A stretch of 64,000 nucleotides of DNA from Anadara kagoshimensis (lineage: Eukaryota > Mollusca > Bivalvia > Arcoida > Arcidae), in the NCBI GenBank assembly GCA_021292105.1, contig CM037874.1:35018185-35082184 (forward strand), read 5' to 3'. The notes beneath the pieces are model-generated. The model did not search any database and was not told the DNA's origin. It saw only the letters and a program-made list of their open reading frames with translations. Shown here piece by piece: positions 41,601 through 49,100 of the stretch. The translations under genes and the position numbers were made by a program. Each line of letters starts with the position of its first letter. Position 1 is the first letter of the stretch.

Positions 41601-43497
41601 CTTTAGGTGGCCTTTATAGACAGATTTGACTGTGTTTTATATTAATCATTAATCATTACTCTTATCTGTGCAAATTAAAATTAAAATTGATTATAATACA
41701 TGATTAACACACAGCTAATTTAAATTAAATCTAGAATTTACAGTCATAATTTACAAATAAAATTATCATGGGTTACAATAAAACAGATCAGTTATCAGTC
41801 ATTATTTACAAATAAAATTATCACAGGGTTACAATTAACAGATCAGTTATCAGTCATTATTTACAAATAAAATTATCACAGGGTTACAATTAACAGATCA
41901 GTTATCATCAACAAACAGTTATATCAGTACTCAGTGTCATTATCTACAGTTTTATCAGCAAGTGTTTTAATACTTTGTTTAAACTGTATGGTAGTTATAG
42001 ACGTCATCTAAGTACAACTCTATCTACATGTAGGACCCTTTCATTTGCCTCTCAAAATCCAGATATAATTTAAAAGTTCAGGAGTCAAGCCTGTCACAGT
42101 TGCTTTTTTCCTGAATGTCCGCAAGTTAGACTAAAATTTCACAGGGTCAAAAACATAAACAAAAGGATCAAATGGCTTTGTCAAACGGAAGTCATGTGAC
42201 TATCGATAAAATGTATTACCTCAGCATATCAATTTAAAAATAACAAGTAGTGTTATCAAGTTCATTTTTGTATTGTCTGGGCTCAGTTATTTTAAGCTCT
42301 GGATTCAGTTTTTCAAAGCCTGATCAGTTTAAAAGTTGATAAGTATTGGTCATGAGAATAGATCATTGATAATCACATTCTGGAGACTTCAATAAACCGC
42401 TAAACCATTCTTCCCAATATTCACTTTACATTAGTTTAATCATAAAAATATAGAATATCAACACAATTTAAGCAAATTCAGTGAATTAGGATGCCCAGCC
42501 AGCATGTTCTTTTTTTTGTGATTTGCACTTATGTACAAAGGCCCTTGACTCTGAGGAAAATAAGCAAACCAACTCTGGTTAATGATATGCCTATCAATGT
42601 TGATGTTTTGCACCAAGTTTTGTGAAATAGTGCTTCATAGTTTTGGAGAATTAGCGCAGACAAGAATTTTGGACAGACAGAAGAACAGAAACTCGAATCA
42701 AATATCCTCCACTTTCTTCGAAAAGGCGGGGAGCACCACTGCGGTAGCTCAGTTGGTAGAGTGCTCGCTCCGTAAGTGGGAGGTCGTGGGTTCGATCCCC
42801 GGCCAGGTCTGACCCAAGACTTGAAAGTGGGTAGTGACTGTTCTTTCGCCAAGCACTCGGCATTACGGAATGAAAGTCACGGTTCTTTTGGATGGGAACT
42901 TAAAATAAACGAGGTCCTGTGTCACGGTGGGCTTGGCATGCTAAAGAACCCTGCTGTATAATGCCATCAGCGCAACGCATGGGCAAAATTTCTGCACCTT
43001 CGCCTATAGCTGGTGACGTCTCGTTATAAGTGAAATATTCTTGACTGGGACGTTAAACACCATTACTCACTCACTCACTCGAAAAGGCGGGGGATGAGAA
43101 AAAAAATAGCATGCATACAAGTATATAATAATGTTGACCCTATTTGATATGATTCTGAAGTTTTAAACCAGAATGACCCAACAAAGTAAAGTTTAGGTTT
43201 AAACACTGGGTGGTTGACTGGGTGTGGCAGTGTTGATGAAAAGTTAATTGAGAAGGAGATGACAACTCTGGCAACTATGATGGTGATGGTGATGATGATG
43301 TTGATGATGAAAGTGATGATGATGATGATCAAGTGATGGTGAAAGTGATGATGATGATGATGATGATGAGGATGAGGATGGTGATGATGATGAAAGTGAT
43401 GATGATGATGATGTTGATGATGATAGCGATGATGATAATGATGATGATGATGGTGGTGATGATGATGATGAAAGTGATGATGATGATGATGATGATA

Positions 43498-43529
<32 letters not shown>

Positions 43530-45651
43530 AGCGATGATGATAATGATGATGATGATGGTGGTGATGATGATCGTAGTTGTGCTAAAATGATGCCAACAGT
43601 GGTGCTAGGGTGGTGATTGTGGCAGTGCTGGGTTGATGTCAGTGGTGAGGGTGGTAATTGTGACTGCTGATGGTTGTAGTGATAGAGATGGTGACTGCTA
43701 AAGTGGACACATTGTTAATTACTCATATAATATAAGAAATACCTACTCCAACTGGTAGCATCAAGAATGGAACCGCCGGACGTTCACATGCCGCCATAAA
43801 CAAAACTAACAAGGCGGCAAATAAATCTAACACGTAAAACCACTTGTTATGAGCAATCTGATAGGCTGGTAATGCTTCCGGTTTAGACGGATGTGTGTTA
43901 AATTTATCGTTATTTTCTCCTTCTTGTAAGTAAATAGCGGCTTCTTGGTAATTCAGTTTCCAGAGTTTCTGTCGAGCTATGTATTCATTTCCTTTTATTA
44001 ATGGCAGGTGATAATGAGAATTTTGATTGTCTGGCAAATCATATAATGTACTTTGACAACCATTTTCCGTTCCATGATTGTCATATATAGAATGTTCAGG
44101 TTCAACAACAAATCCATTTTCCACTTCAATTTCTTCAGATCCATCTGGAAATATAAAGTATTTTGGTATATTATGGTACATATTGGAGGGCTTTGATTAT
44201 ACACTAGTCCCAAGGAATATAATATGTAAAGTAAGAAAATTAAAGAAACTGTGCTGTTTTGACTTTCTAAAACCAGAACAAGGATGAAGCATCTAATCAA
44301 AGTCAAAGATAATGAGCAAGCTATCACTCATCCTGACAATGAATCAGTTGCTGGTGGAAGCGTTTCAAAAACAGGCTAATCCAAAAAGAAAGTTAACTAA
44401 AAATTGAAAGTAAAAAATCCAAAATTCACGAAGAATCCAAAAATTAGTAAAAATTAATCAAATATAAAAATCACAATATTATCTTCTATAATTGTGCCAT
44501 TTGTGGTGACTGTTCCGAATTAAAGTTGCTCAGCGCCGAGTCCCAACTAATAATCCATGGTATACCAGAAATGGCATGGTAAAAATATTCTTAGTTCTAC
44601 AAAATTATGAGATGTGCCATAGTCCTCTAGTACACATATTTTACTTTTTAGTAATTTTTAATCCAGTTAAGTGGTCACTGCAGTGTTCACAGATGAAATA
44701 CATAGATGCCAAGCGTTATAGTGAGACAAATATGCATAGAAGGCACATCAATGCTAGGGAGTCCAGGCACTCCTCTGGAGTTTATTTAAAATCAAGATCC
44801 GATTATGCAATTTCCTGCAATCTGAGAACACAACTAAACATTGTCAAGCAAAAACTTCATGTATGTTAAAAATTTGAATGAAACTTTGAACAATAGCATA
44901 TTTTACAAATATGCGAGAGAAATTAAGTGAGTGGTGTGTATGTGTGGGCGTTGACTCTGTAGCAACATAGCTACATGGTATAGAATGTACTATGTACAGG
45001 TCAAGAGACGTTACTTCTCTCTCACCTACTAGGTACCTTATAGGCTTTACAAACCAGCGACCCAGGTTCGATTCCTGGTGTCGGGGAAGAGAATTTTATG
45101 ACTATTTTTTCATTGTAACTAGCCTTTACGTTACAACTCTCATGCACAATGTGTGAGACTTGACAGATATGGAAATAGACAGGTAGCACTATCCTGTAAA
45201 AAAAATACAAAGAAAAACCTTGTCAGCGCCACTGTATAGTACTGTAAATTAAGGTTAAACCTGTTGTTTCTTCATTACCTTCAAACAGATGGAAAATTTA
45301 AATGGTTCAATGTTAGTTGTACCATACTGTATAAACTTGATTAAAATACAAAGAATGCATAGCTTGTCAGTGCCACTGTATACAAGTTCATAGATATGTT
45401 CGATTCAGTCATCGGTGCCCCTACCTGATTTCCTTAGTTAGGCTCAGCTGTTCAGTTCATAATAATTTCATTTAAAGATAAGGAAATTATTAAATGACGT
45501 TGTCTTAAATCAAACTTCAGATATTTATTTCTCAATGCCAAGTGAAACACAAAAATAATTTTAAATAACTCATTATAAGTCACTTACCACCATTGAAAGG
45601 TATATCAGAGTTTCTAATAGTGAGAAGGGGACTTTCCATAGTACCCGCCAT
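14392..45651 (-). CDS. TPCN1: Two-pore cation channel 1 (TPC1), complete, 26 exons
   Basis: Endolysosomal Na+/Ca2+ channel with two six-helix domains. Exons (high to low): 45651-45588, 44144-43747, 39897-39784, 39098-38968, 38058-37970, 37210-37176, 36032-35974, 34947-34848, 34140-34024, 33304-33241, 31736-31627, 30496-30430, 29544-29500, 28804-28748, 28282-28217, 27318-27246, 26779-26675, 25210-25139, 24187-24098, 23575-23478, 22084-22038, 21240-21172, 20609-20519, 17127-17006, 15414-15337, 14541-14392. All have GT/AG borders and matching phases, giving 836 residues (human TPC1 816). Landmarks: ESPLL near the N-terminus, [18 protein letters not shown], pore I TTANYPDVMMP (294-304), a linker with an EF-hand-like loop (403-414), domain II S4 [18 protein letters not shown] (Arg559, 562, 565), filter II VVNNW (659-663), C-terminus TVSFA. 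The start at 45651 has GGCGGG downstream and lies in a divergent promoter shared with DRC10. No frame break seen. An in-frame ATG at 44181, inside intron 1, could give a shorter isoform. Confidence 0.96.
14531..14776 (+). mobile_element. 5'-truncated LINE 3' end with 43-bp target duplication over the TPCN1 exon 26 acceptor
   Basis: 14595-14734 translates as [12 protein letters not shown]...[21 protein letters not shown], the C-terminal tail typical of non-LTR retrotransposon ORF2 proteins. It is flanked by two 43-bp direct repeats, 14531-14573 and 14734-14776, differing at one base. The left copy contains the acceptor and first ten bases of TPCN1 exon 26; the right copy is a duplicate of them. 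A heavily truncated LINE insertion is the simplest reading. Confidence 0.7.
14853..15095. repeat. Interspersed repeat family R, copy 1
   Basis: Starts 'gcaaattcagtgaattaga', contains 'caaaccaactcagg', 'aagtttcgtgaaatagtgc', and ends with a 'gacggatggacggaagg' tract. Other copies: 17148-17235 joined to 19203-19395, 41262-41420 and 42468-42731. No coding capacity. Confidence 0.6.
15480..15645 (-). mobile_element. Decayed pogo/Tigger-like MITE (CAGTCAAACCTG type)
   Basis: Holds 'aaaagtcacttctatataagg', 'ttgaacctgccaataaagacc' and 'ctggttccctcaggtggc', the internal text of the better copies at 24442-24621 and 40352-40517. The ends are degraded. Confidence 0.45.
15990..16300 (-). repeat. Diverged SINE family A copy, minus strand
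   Basis: Runs from 'caagtcaagaatatttcat' through 'agctataggtgtagtgacag' and 'ctatcatgacacagggtatcc' to 'gaccacaacctcc' near the tRNA head. Confidence 0.6.
16325..17010 (-). repeat. 61-bp minisatellite built from the TPCN1 exon 24 donor junction (12 extra copies)
   Basis: Thirteen tandem copies, the outermost (16981-17041) being the real end of exon 24. On the coding strand each unit reads CAGGCAGAAAATCCTGACAC then ACCT and the donor GTAAGTTATCTAAA. Donor hexamers sit near 16388, 16449, 16509, 16538, 16599, 16660, 16757, 16818, 16879, 16939; two more copies are altered (ACTCAC complement near 16691, ATTTAC complement near 16328). Two units are shortened to about 30 bp, and a block of about 151 bp (from 16381 and from 16532) is itself duplicated. 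Each unit carries CAG before 21 coding bases and a donor. Confidence 0.9.
17236..19202. mobile_element. Non-autonomous DNA element carrying a 145-bp satellite
   Basis: Starts 'aagaggcccatgggcctgat' followed by GCTCACCTGA and ends ...GGTCAGGTGAGCT, so CTCACCTGA/TCAGGTGAG form inverted subterminal repeats. The core is the tandem array at 17303-18650; the tail (18650-19200) has 'ggtcaccttgacct' and a GCAC microsatellite (19108-19150). No transposase was found. It lies in TPCN1 intron 23. Confidence 0.65.
17303..18650. repeat. 145-bp tandem repeat, nine full units plus a partial tenth
   Basis: The word ACATGCCTATACAAAA starts at 17303, 17448, 17593, 17738, 17883, 18027, 18172, 18317, 18462 (last base altered) and 18607, a period of 145 (once 144). 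Each unit has TGACCTTGACCTTT followed by a second TGACC, which on the minus strand is AAAGGTCAAGGTCA, a nuclear-receptor-type double half-site including TCAAGGTCA. Confidence 0.92.
19425..19575 (-). repeat. SINE family B, minus, 3' part
   Basis: 'aatggagtgttatgccccag', 'caagattcttttacttatat' and 'gaaaaccacaatcctttag' match the family tail and body. Confidence 0.55.
19868..20218 (+). repeat. SINE family A, near full length
   Basis: tRNA-like head with A box (TAGATCAGTTGATAGAGTGC) and B box (GGTTTGAACCC), body 'gtctgacccaagattttaaa', and tail 'cttgactgggacgttaaaca' ending in CTCAACTCAACTCACT. Confidence 0.8.
20276..20460 (-). repeat. SINE family B relic
   Basis: 'gtaatggtgttatatatccc', 'tcaagattatttctcttata' and the following body match minus-strand family B copies. 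Confidence 0.45.
20640..20990. other. TPCN1 intron 22, remainder
   Basis: Contains one decayed end of a CAGTCAAACCTG-type MITE (complement 'caggtttgactgtat' at 20715-20730). Nothing else recognised. Confidence 0.45.
22150..22430 (+). repeat. SINE family A, 5'-truncated
   Basis: Starts at the B-box side of the head ('aggaggtcgggtttcaaacc') and runs to 'cttgactgggacattaaaca' and CTCAACTCCTC. Confidence 0.7.
22876..23019. repeat. Fold-back element, ~57-bp arms
   Basis: GGGAGATATGAACATTTGTTCACC in the left arm has its complement in the right arm, as do AACAAGTCACATTT/AAATGTGACTTGTT and TTGCCTTTGA/TCAAAGGCAA. Loop about 25 bp. In TPCN1 intron 20. Confidence 0.8.
24442..24621. mobile_element. pogo/Tigger-like MITE, CAGTCAAACCTG type
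   Basis: Ends CAGTCCAACCTGC and GCAGGTTTGACTG-like (complement of 'acaggtttgactgta'), flanked by TA. Internal 'ctatataaggaccacctg' and 'ctggttcccttgggtgg'. About 180 bp. Confidence 0.7.
25634..26564. mobile_element. pogo/Tigger-like element with AAACCGG ends and TA target sites
   Basis: The left end CAGTGAAACCTCCCTAAACC (25636) and right end GGTTTAGAGAGGTTTTACTG (to 26562) are inverted, each bordered by TA. The motif CTCTNNAAACCGGACA is repeated internally on the left (25650-25840) and near the right end (26484-26520). The middle holds a CT/AT microsatellite (26035-26096). About 930 bp, no transposase frame seen. Confidence 0.75.
26595..26652. repeat. TG/AG microsatellite
   Basis: (TG) run followed by (AG) run, just outside TPCN1 exon 17. 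Confidence 0.85.
27415..27570 (-). repeat. SINE family B relic
   Basis: 'ggagtaacaccac', 'aatggtggggaaaatcaaag', 'ttctcgcactatgatctgcc' match family B in reverse. Confidence 0.45.
27772..27985. mobile_element. MITE with TACTGTA-type ends, copy 2
   Basis: Same family as 11017-11222: starts TACTGTAAACATATTTAATT and contains 'cactataacacaaatagcat' and 'aaaacaaacaac'. Confidence 0.5.
28008..28195. mobile_element. pogo/Tigger-like MITE, CAGTCAAACCT type
   Basis: Left 'acagtcaaacctataaagtg', right 'ggcaggtttgactatg'; middle 'ttatttagaggtggcatgta'. About 185 bp. Confidence 0.6.
29750..29960 (-). repeat. SINE family B, minus
   Basis: 'taatggagcgtcacacccaa', 'caaggttctttcattaatat', 'gaaaaccaccaacctttgcc' and 'ctcacagtatgatctgccct' match the family in reverse. 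Confidence 0.55.
30571..30757. mobile_element. pogo/Tigger-like MITE, CAGTAAAACC(C/T)CG type, decayed
   Basis: 'cccctcaagtactataccac', 'taaagtcccaaaatctattt' and 'accccttataacgccaaaa'-like text match the better copy at 30979-31168; right end 'caagaatttactgtata'. Confidence 0.5.
30979..31168. mobile_element. pogo/Tigger-like MITE, CAGTAAAACCCCG type
   Basis: TA-CAGTAAAACCCCGTTATAA on the left and TTGAGGTTTTACTG-TA on the right; 190 bp with 'taacgccaaaatttgactg' and 'ggtggcgatgaattg' inside. A reverse-orientation copy is at 38667-38865. Confidence 0.75.
31905..32110 (+). repeat. SINE family B head (Leu/Ser-tRNA-like) followed by a T12-G22 run
   Basis: Head GGCCGAGTGGTCTAAAG with box B-like 'gaattgaatcccactcag'. 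The body is interrupted by a T run and about 22 G (near 32033-32063), then resumes 'gcactccatttgcctccacc'. Confidence 0.65.
32279..32964. mobile_element. hAT-like non-autonomous element (686 bp)
   Basis: Exact 16-bp terminal inverted repeats, CAGTGCTTCAGATTGT (32279) and its complement ending 32964. A 9-bp direct repeat GTAATGTGG lies just outside (32265-32273 and 32970-32978), five bases away on each side. Subterminal GGCCCACC/GTGGACCCA are also inverted. No transposase. It sits in TPCN1 intron 10. Confidence 0.7.
32980..33175 (-). repeat. SINE family B, minus
   Basis: 'gacccaatcaagattaattt', 'gaaaaccacagatcttcatc', 'actttctcacactagggtct' match the family in reverse. Confidence 0.55.
33352..33700 (-). 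repeat. SINE family A, near full length, minus
   Basis: Tail complement 'ttgagtaatggcatttaacg' at 33355 through 'agctataggtgaaggtacag', 'catgacacgggacctc' and 'gtaatgccgagtacttggcg' to the head (B box complement 'gggttcaaaccc', A box complement 'ctaccgagctaccgcagtag'). Confidence 0.8.
34228..34475 (+). repeat. SINE family B, near full length
   Basis: Head 'agcggccaagtggtctaaag', middle 'tttgtcagtttgattgtgg' and 'gaaggttggaagttttctcc', tail 'aatcttgacttgggcgctga' and ATTACTCCACTTCACTT. Confidence 0.75.
34500..34798 (-). repeat. SINE family A, minus, diverged
   Basis: 'aaatatttcacttgtatcaa', 'agctataagtgaagtgacat', 'taccatgacacgggacataa', 'actctactagctaagctacg'. It ends beside TPCN1 exon 8. 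Confidence 0.65.
34995..35300 (+). repeat. SINE with tRNA-like head and family C body
   Basis: A box TGGCTCAGTGGC and B box GGTTCAAACCCC near 35009 and 35049, followed by 'gcttgtctgtggcatactga' and 'gctagcaccttaaagtgg', the family C body. Confidence 0.6.
35381..35878. mobile_element. TIR element, ~500 bp
   Basis: Ends GTTTTGTATTTATCACATAC and the near-complement of GGGTATGTGATAAAATATAA. Contains two TGACGTCA-like words (TGACGTCACA, AATGACGTCATA near 35679-35711). No coding frame. Confidence 0.6.
36078..36332. repeat. Interspersed repeat with GGGG..TATAA end, copy 1
   Basis: 'agagctgtctcttgagagcc', 'tttggaccatgaagattatt', 'atggacagacagacatgg' and 'ggggggttataaaa'. Copy 2 is at 36690-36985; related to the left part of 9865-10412. 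Confidence 0.6.
36690..36985. repeat. Interspersed repeat, copy 2
   Basis: 'agaaatgtctcttgagagcc', a C run (36722-36735), 'cctttggaccatgtgaag', 'gacggatatggtaatttc'. Same family as 36078-36332. Confidence 0.6.
37550..37715 (+). repeat. SINE family B, 5'-truncated
   Basis: 'aggttcaaatcccactcaga', 'gagaaagtttatcagtttgc', 'tgactgggatgtaaaacact' and ATTACTCCA. Confidence 0.65.
38667..38865. mobile_element. pogo/Tigger-like MITE, reverse copy
   Basis: TA-CAGTAAAACCTCG on the left, CGAGGTTTTACTG-TA on the right, with 'gcgttataaaggggtttggc' and 'acaaaatggattttgggac' inside. Confidence 0.75.
39071..39197 (-). repeat. Tandem duplication of the TPCN1 exon 4 acceptor
   Basis: 39071-39124, which includes the exon 4 acceptor and about the first 28 coding bases, is repeated in diverged form at 39141-39197 ('cagcaaagtcacactctgaaa' against 'cagtagtgtcagactctgaaa'). 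The outer copy keeps CTTTTTCAG but its frame soon stops. Confidence 0.7.
39403..39705 (-). repeat. SINE family A, minus
   Basis: 'gagttgagtaatggtgttta', 'cccagtcaagaatatttcac', 'ctaccatgacatggcaactt', head 'acggagcgagcacttttcca'. A TG microsatellite (39706-39751) follows. Confidence 0.75.
40352..40519. mobile_element. pogo/Tigger-like MITE, CAGTCAAACCTG type, good copy
   Basis: TA-CAGTCAAACCTGTCTATAA at the left and 'agcaggtttgactgta' at the right, 165 bp between. Confidence 0.75.
40783..40920 (-). pseudogene. Transposase N-terminal fragment within a repeat
   Basis: ATG at 40920 gives [20 protein letters not shown] then [20 protein letters not shown] and stops at 40783. The W-x-x-K/R-Y-P pattern resembles the start of zinc-finger/hAT-like transposases (ZNF862- or ZMYM-like). 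The surrounding sequence (40560-41225) recurs in part at 44800-45170, supporting a mobile origin. Confidence 0.45.
41262..41420. repeat. Family R fragment
   Basis: 'gtagcaaaccaactcaggtt' and 'atggatagatagaaggaag' match family R. Confidence 0.5.
41464..41636. mobile_element. pogo/Tigger-like MITE, CAAACCTG type
   Basis: 'gtcaaacctgtttaaaagcc' at left, 'agacagatttgactgtg' at right, with 'cctatataagggccatttg'-like text within. Confidence 0.6.
41735..41905. repeat. 55-bp tandem repeat, three copies
   Basis: 'cattatttacaaataaaatt' recurs near 41799 and 41854, with a diverged first copy near 41746; the units share 'cagggttacaattaacag' and 'atcagttatcagtc'. Confidence 0.8.
42468..42731. repeat. 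Family R copy, target of a SINE insertion
   Basis: 'agcaaattcagtgaattagg' to 'ttcgaaaaggcgggg'; its last bases continue after the SINE at 43081. Confidence 0.65.
42718..43092 (+). mobile_element. Intact SINE family A with 14-bp target duplication
   Basis: tRNA-like head: A box TAGCTCAGTTGGTAGAGTGC, B box GGTTCGATCCC. Body 'gtctgacccaagacttgaaa' to 'cctatagctggtgacgtctc', tail 'cttgactgggacgttaaaca' and (ACTC)n. Direct repeats TCGAAAAGGCGGGG flank it at 42718-42731 and 43079-43092. The least decayed copy in the window, so probably a recent insertion. Confidence 0.9.
43276..43575. repeat. Long GAT trinucleotide microsatellite
   Basis: About 300 bp of imperfect (GAT)n, 170 bases from TPCN1 exon 2. 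Open frames through it (poly-Met or poly-Asp) are a by-product. Confidence 0.95.
44800..45180. repeat. Repeat fragment matching 40560-41225, broken by a tRNA-like insert
   Basis: 'gattatgcaatttcctgcaa' and 'acaatgtgtgagacttgaca' match the 40.6-41.2 kb repeat. Between them 45040-45080 has a perfect B box (GGTTCGATTCC) but no convincing A box or acceptor stem, so it is a SINE remnant, not a tRNA gene. Confidence 0.5.
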
Positions 45652-46189
45652 ATTTGTTGATACACCTCTCTTTCTCGGGTTTTATCACTATCATAGGAAA
45701 AGTCTAAAGAAGTTCCGAAAAGAGAGAATGATAACCCGGAAGTTTAACAAAGTTGAAACGTTTGAAGTCCATGGTTACTAGAAATCAATATATTATTGCG
45801 CATTTTTCATTAAAAAGCATTTTTGTAAAAATTAGAATCGTCATGAGTATGTCATTTATTATCAGTTATTACGACCGACGAATATTTACTTCTTTAGGGC
45901 GATTTTAAAAAGTTCCAGTGTATTGTTTTTTGCACTATTTGTTGCTAGTGGACTGATACTGATTATTTTGGTAGTTAACATCCAAAATGGAGTGGCATGA
46001 AAAGGCGAAATATGATTTGGTGATATAAACAGTGAAAATACGTTGAAATAGCGAAAATAGGAAATAGTTATACAAGGCAAAAGTTAAAGCTTTGTTCGCA
46101 CATTGCTTTTTCCAGAAATACAAACTTTTGAGAGAGAAAAATAAGATTTGTATACCCGATTTTTTAAGTAGACTTTGAAAGTTATCAAA
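45652..46189. promoter_or_regulatory. Divergent promoter between TPCN1 and DRC10
   Basis: 538 bp between the two start codons. CCGGAAGT (45736-45743) is an ETS consensus. GTCCATGGTTAC (45767-45778), on the minus strand GTAACCATGGAC, matches one full half of the RFX X-box, the usual ciliary gene control site. No TATA box is evident. Confidence 0.5.
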
Positions 46190-49100
46190 ATGGCGACTGC
46201 AGCTTTGCCCCCACCAACACAAGTTATGACAGAGGGGACTGGAACTGAGCCAACCCTTCAAATCAAGCTTCAAATGCCTCAGCCTCCATCTATGGCAAAA
46301 GGGCCAAGGACCAGGCTACGCCTTGATCCATCAAGGGCACTAGAACCCGCCAGAAAGAAGATAGCAACCATTGAAGCACAGAGAGTTATGTCTGTGTTTG
46401 AAGACACAATTAAGAAAAGTGAGGTAATAACAATGTTGCCATTTGTGTTAGAAAACTTGGACAGATTCAGGGTTGTCCTTGGTTCAGAGCTTATCGGTTT
46501 GTTAGAACACCACAAGGTACTTCAAGGAAGTTATAATGAAATCAAACAACAACTTGATATCCAAATGAGAAGAATGAGAAAGGCCAGAATTAGAACTGCA
46601 AGTTCAGGGAAAAGTGAAGAGGCAGAAAAAGAACTAACAGATCATTTTGGTGAAGTACCAGAGGACAGTTTTATGAGAGAGGATACAATTGTTGAAGAAC
46701 CAGAAGAACGAGCACCATCTCAGACAAGTTCAAGGGCAGAATCAGCTGGATCAAGAATAAGCTCTGCTGCAAGTATGGAAAGTCAGGCAGAACGCACCAT
46801 GAGAAATCTTAGTCTCGTTGCACAACAGTTAAGCACATCATGTAAAAATGTGTTGAGGGCTTTCTCAATCAATAGAGCTGCTATGAGCACCGTTTTGCAA
46901 CAGGCAGGCCGTTCACACGAAGCACAAGATCTTGTAAATTATTTGAACGACTTAAAAGATATATTATTGAACAAATTATTGACAACACCAGGAGAAGAAA
47001 GAGAAAGAATGGAATATATTCAACAAGTGTCTCTGAGAGAAAGAAATAATGCTGCAATAATTGAAAAGTTGGAAGAGGAGTTGAGGTTGGCTATTGCTGA
47101 TAAGGATGAAGAAGTTTGTATAATTTTATTTCTTGTAGAATATACCCTATATAAAAAATGTTATTACTCACCCTTTATTTAGGATGTTGAGGTTCGAATC
47201 CTGGCTGTATCTGACCAAGGTTTAAAAATATATTGCGAACATTCTTTTCCCAAACACTTCATGACATGGAAGTCATTGGTGCTATCAAAATCACCTTCCA
47301 ATTCTTGTCCTGTGTTCTGTCACTTCAACTATAGCTGGTGACATACTGATACAAGTGAAATAATGTTGACTTGGATGTAAAACCCATTATTTCAATCAAA
47401 AACTACTCTTTAATTGCCTTGAGTATACTGCAGTGGTTAAAAATTCCTGTCACTTCATCTATAGCTGGTGACATACTGATCAATATAAGTTAAATAATGG
47501 TATTCTTGATTGGTTGCAAAACGCCATTCAATCAATCAAAACTATTCTTTTAATGTTTAATGTTTGCAGCTTCAAATATATTGAAATACTTGCAGGTTTT
47601 AGATAAAGCACCCAGCAAGTCATCCTGACTGTGTTGAATCAAATTCAATTTTAAATGTTGCAAATTGGCATTGTTTCATAACATGTCACATTTTAGAATA
47701 TAATTACAAGGATTCTATTTCCTTTAATTTTTAAATTTGCGTGATATTGAATGTATATAAACAGTATAATAACTATATATATGACTAGTATATATTAAAA
47801 CATAAAATATAACTGATTCTTGACAGCCAATAAGTTTGAATTCAATAAAAATTTTATTATTTTTTCACTTCAATTTCATTTCTTCATTATCTTATTATTT
47901 ACAGATCAAAAAGAAAAATGATGTCATCAGGAGACTGCAGCTGGATCACCATCAAATCCAGAAAACTTCTCAGGAAAAAACCAACCATGTTAAAAATGAA
48001 GCAGACAAGCAGGAATCAGCTGATACGAAAAACAGCGAGGGAAAACGACAGAGATACCAACAAGAGATAAATCAACTAAAAACCCAGCTTCAAAATCATA
48101 TACTTGAGCACAGAGAAAATGAGCAGAAACTTAGAAGGGTATGTGGTACAGTTTACTGTCTATCCTCCTTTGTATACAGTATATTGTCACCATATCCTGC
48201 TGGTTCCCTGATTATCATTTCACTGTGCACAGCACATACTTGTCCAACCTTTATGGCAAAAAGAAAGCTAGGTTTATAGTACATTGTTTGTACTGTTTTC
48301 AAGTTTGGTTTTCCTTTCGTTTGTTTTAATTCAATTTTTTTTATTTGTTTGGGTTTTTTTTATATAAATTTGTGGTACTGAACTGACACTGCAATATTTA
48401 CCGGTCATTATTCAGTTTAACTAAATACAAACAATTTATATTGATAATACTTCAATTTAATTGCAATACGTATTGTTTGACATTACTACATGAAATCAAA
48501 ATTTCCAATTATTTTTGACACAGAATTATTCTAAAGTGACTACAATTTAGTGATTGGTAATAATATTAGGACTCAATATTCTGAACAAAAGAAAAAATTG
48601 AGAATATTTTGACAGTAGATATAGTGGGTGAATGTGTAAATAAGTAGATAATATACATGTACTGGTACTTCTCTATTGATGAAAGTAACTAGGACATATT
48701 TCCGTCTATCTTCTGCCAGTAGTAGACAGTTATAAATTCAGTACCACAAGTTTTACTAATTCAGTTTAATATCGAGTTTTGAGTTTACATATTTCATTTA
48801 TTTATTTATTTATTATTATTATTATTTAAATATTTGTTTGTTTGGCTACAGATATATAATGCATTATATACAGATTTTACAAAACTTTCTGCTTTTATTG
48901 ACCCATTGCATTTGTTTGTGTGTTATTAACAAATTACTGTATTAATCACCTGTGACCAAGATCTGCACATATTCTTCACAACACTATGGTCCTTTAAGTT
49001 ATGAATTTATAATTGTACAAAAGTTGAAATTGAAATTGTAAAATTTCTGGACAAAATAGACTGAAATCATGAAAAAAATGATAAAATTATGTGAAAATAT

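Noticed and set aside
42737..42810. Possible tRNA gene
   Set aside because: A and B boxes are good, but there is no matching acceptor stem; the sequence continues into a SINE body with a target duplication.
43333..43590. Open frame of mostly Met (or Asp in another frame)
   Set aside because: It is a translation of a GAT microsatellite; no splice or start evidence.
45022..45090. Possible tRNA gene with GGTTCGATTCC
   Set aside because: Only the T-arm region is convincing; no A box or acceptor pairing found.
46175..46189. Start of DRC10 at an upstream TTG codon
   Set aside because: The ATG at 46190 has a strong context and gives the family-like N-terminus.
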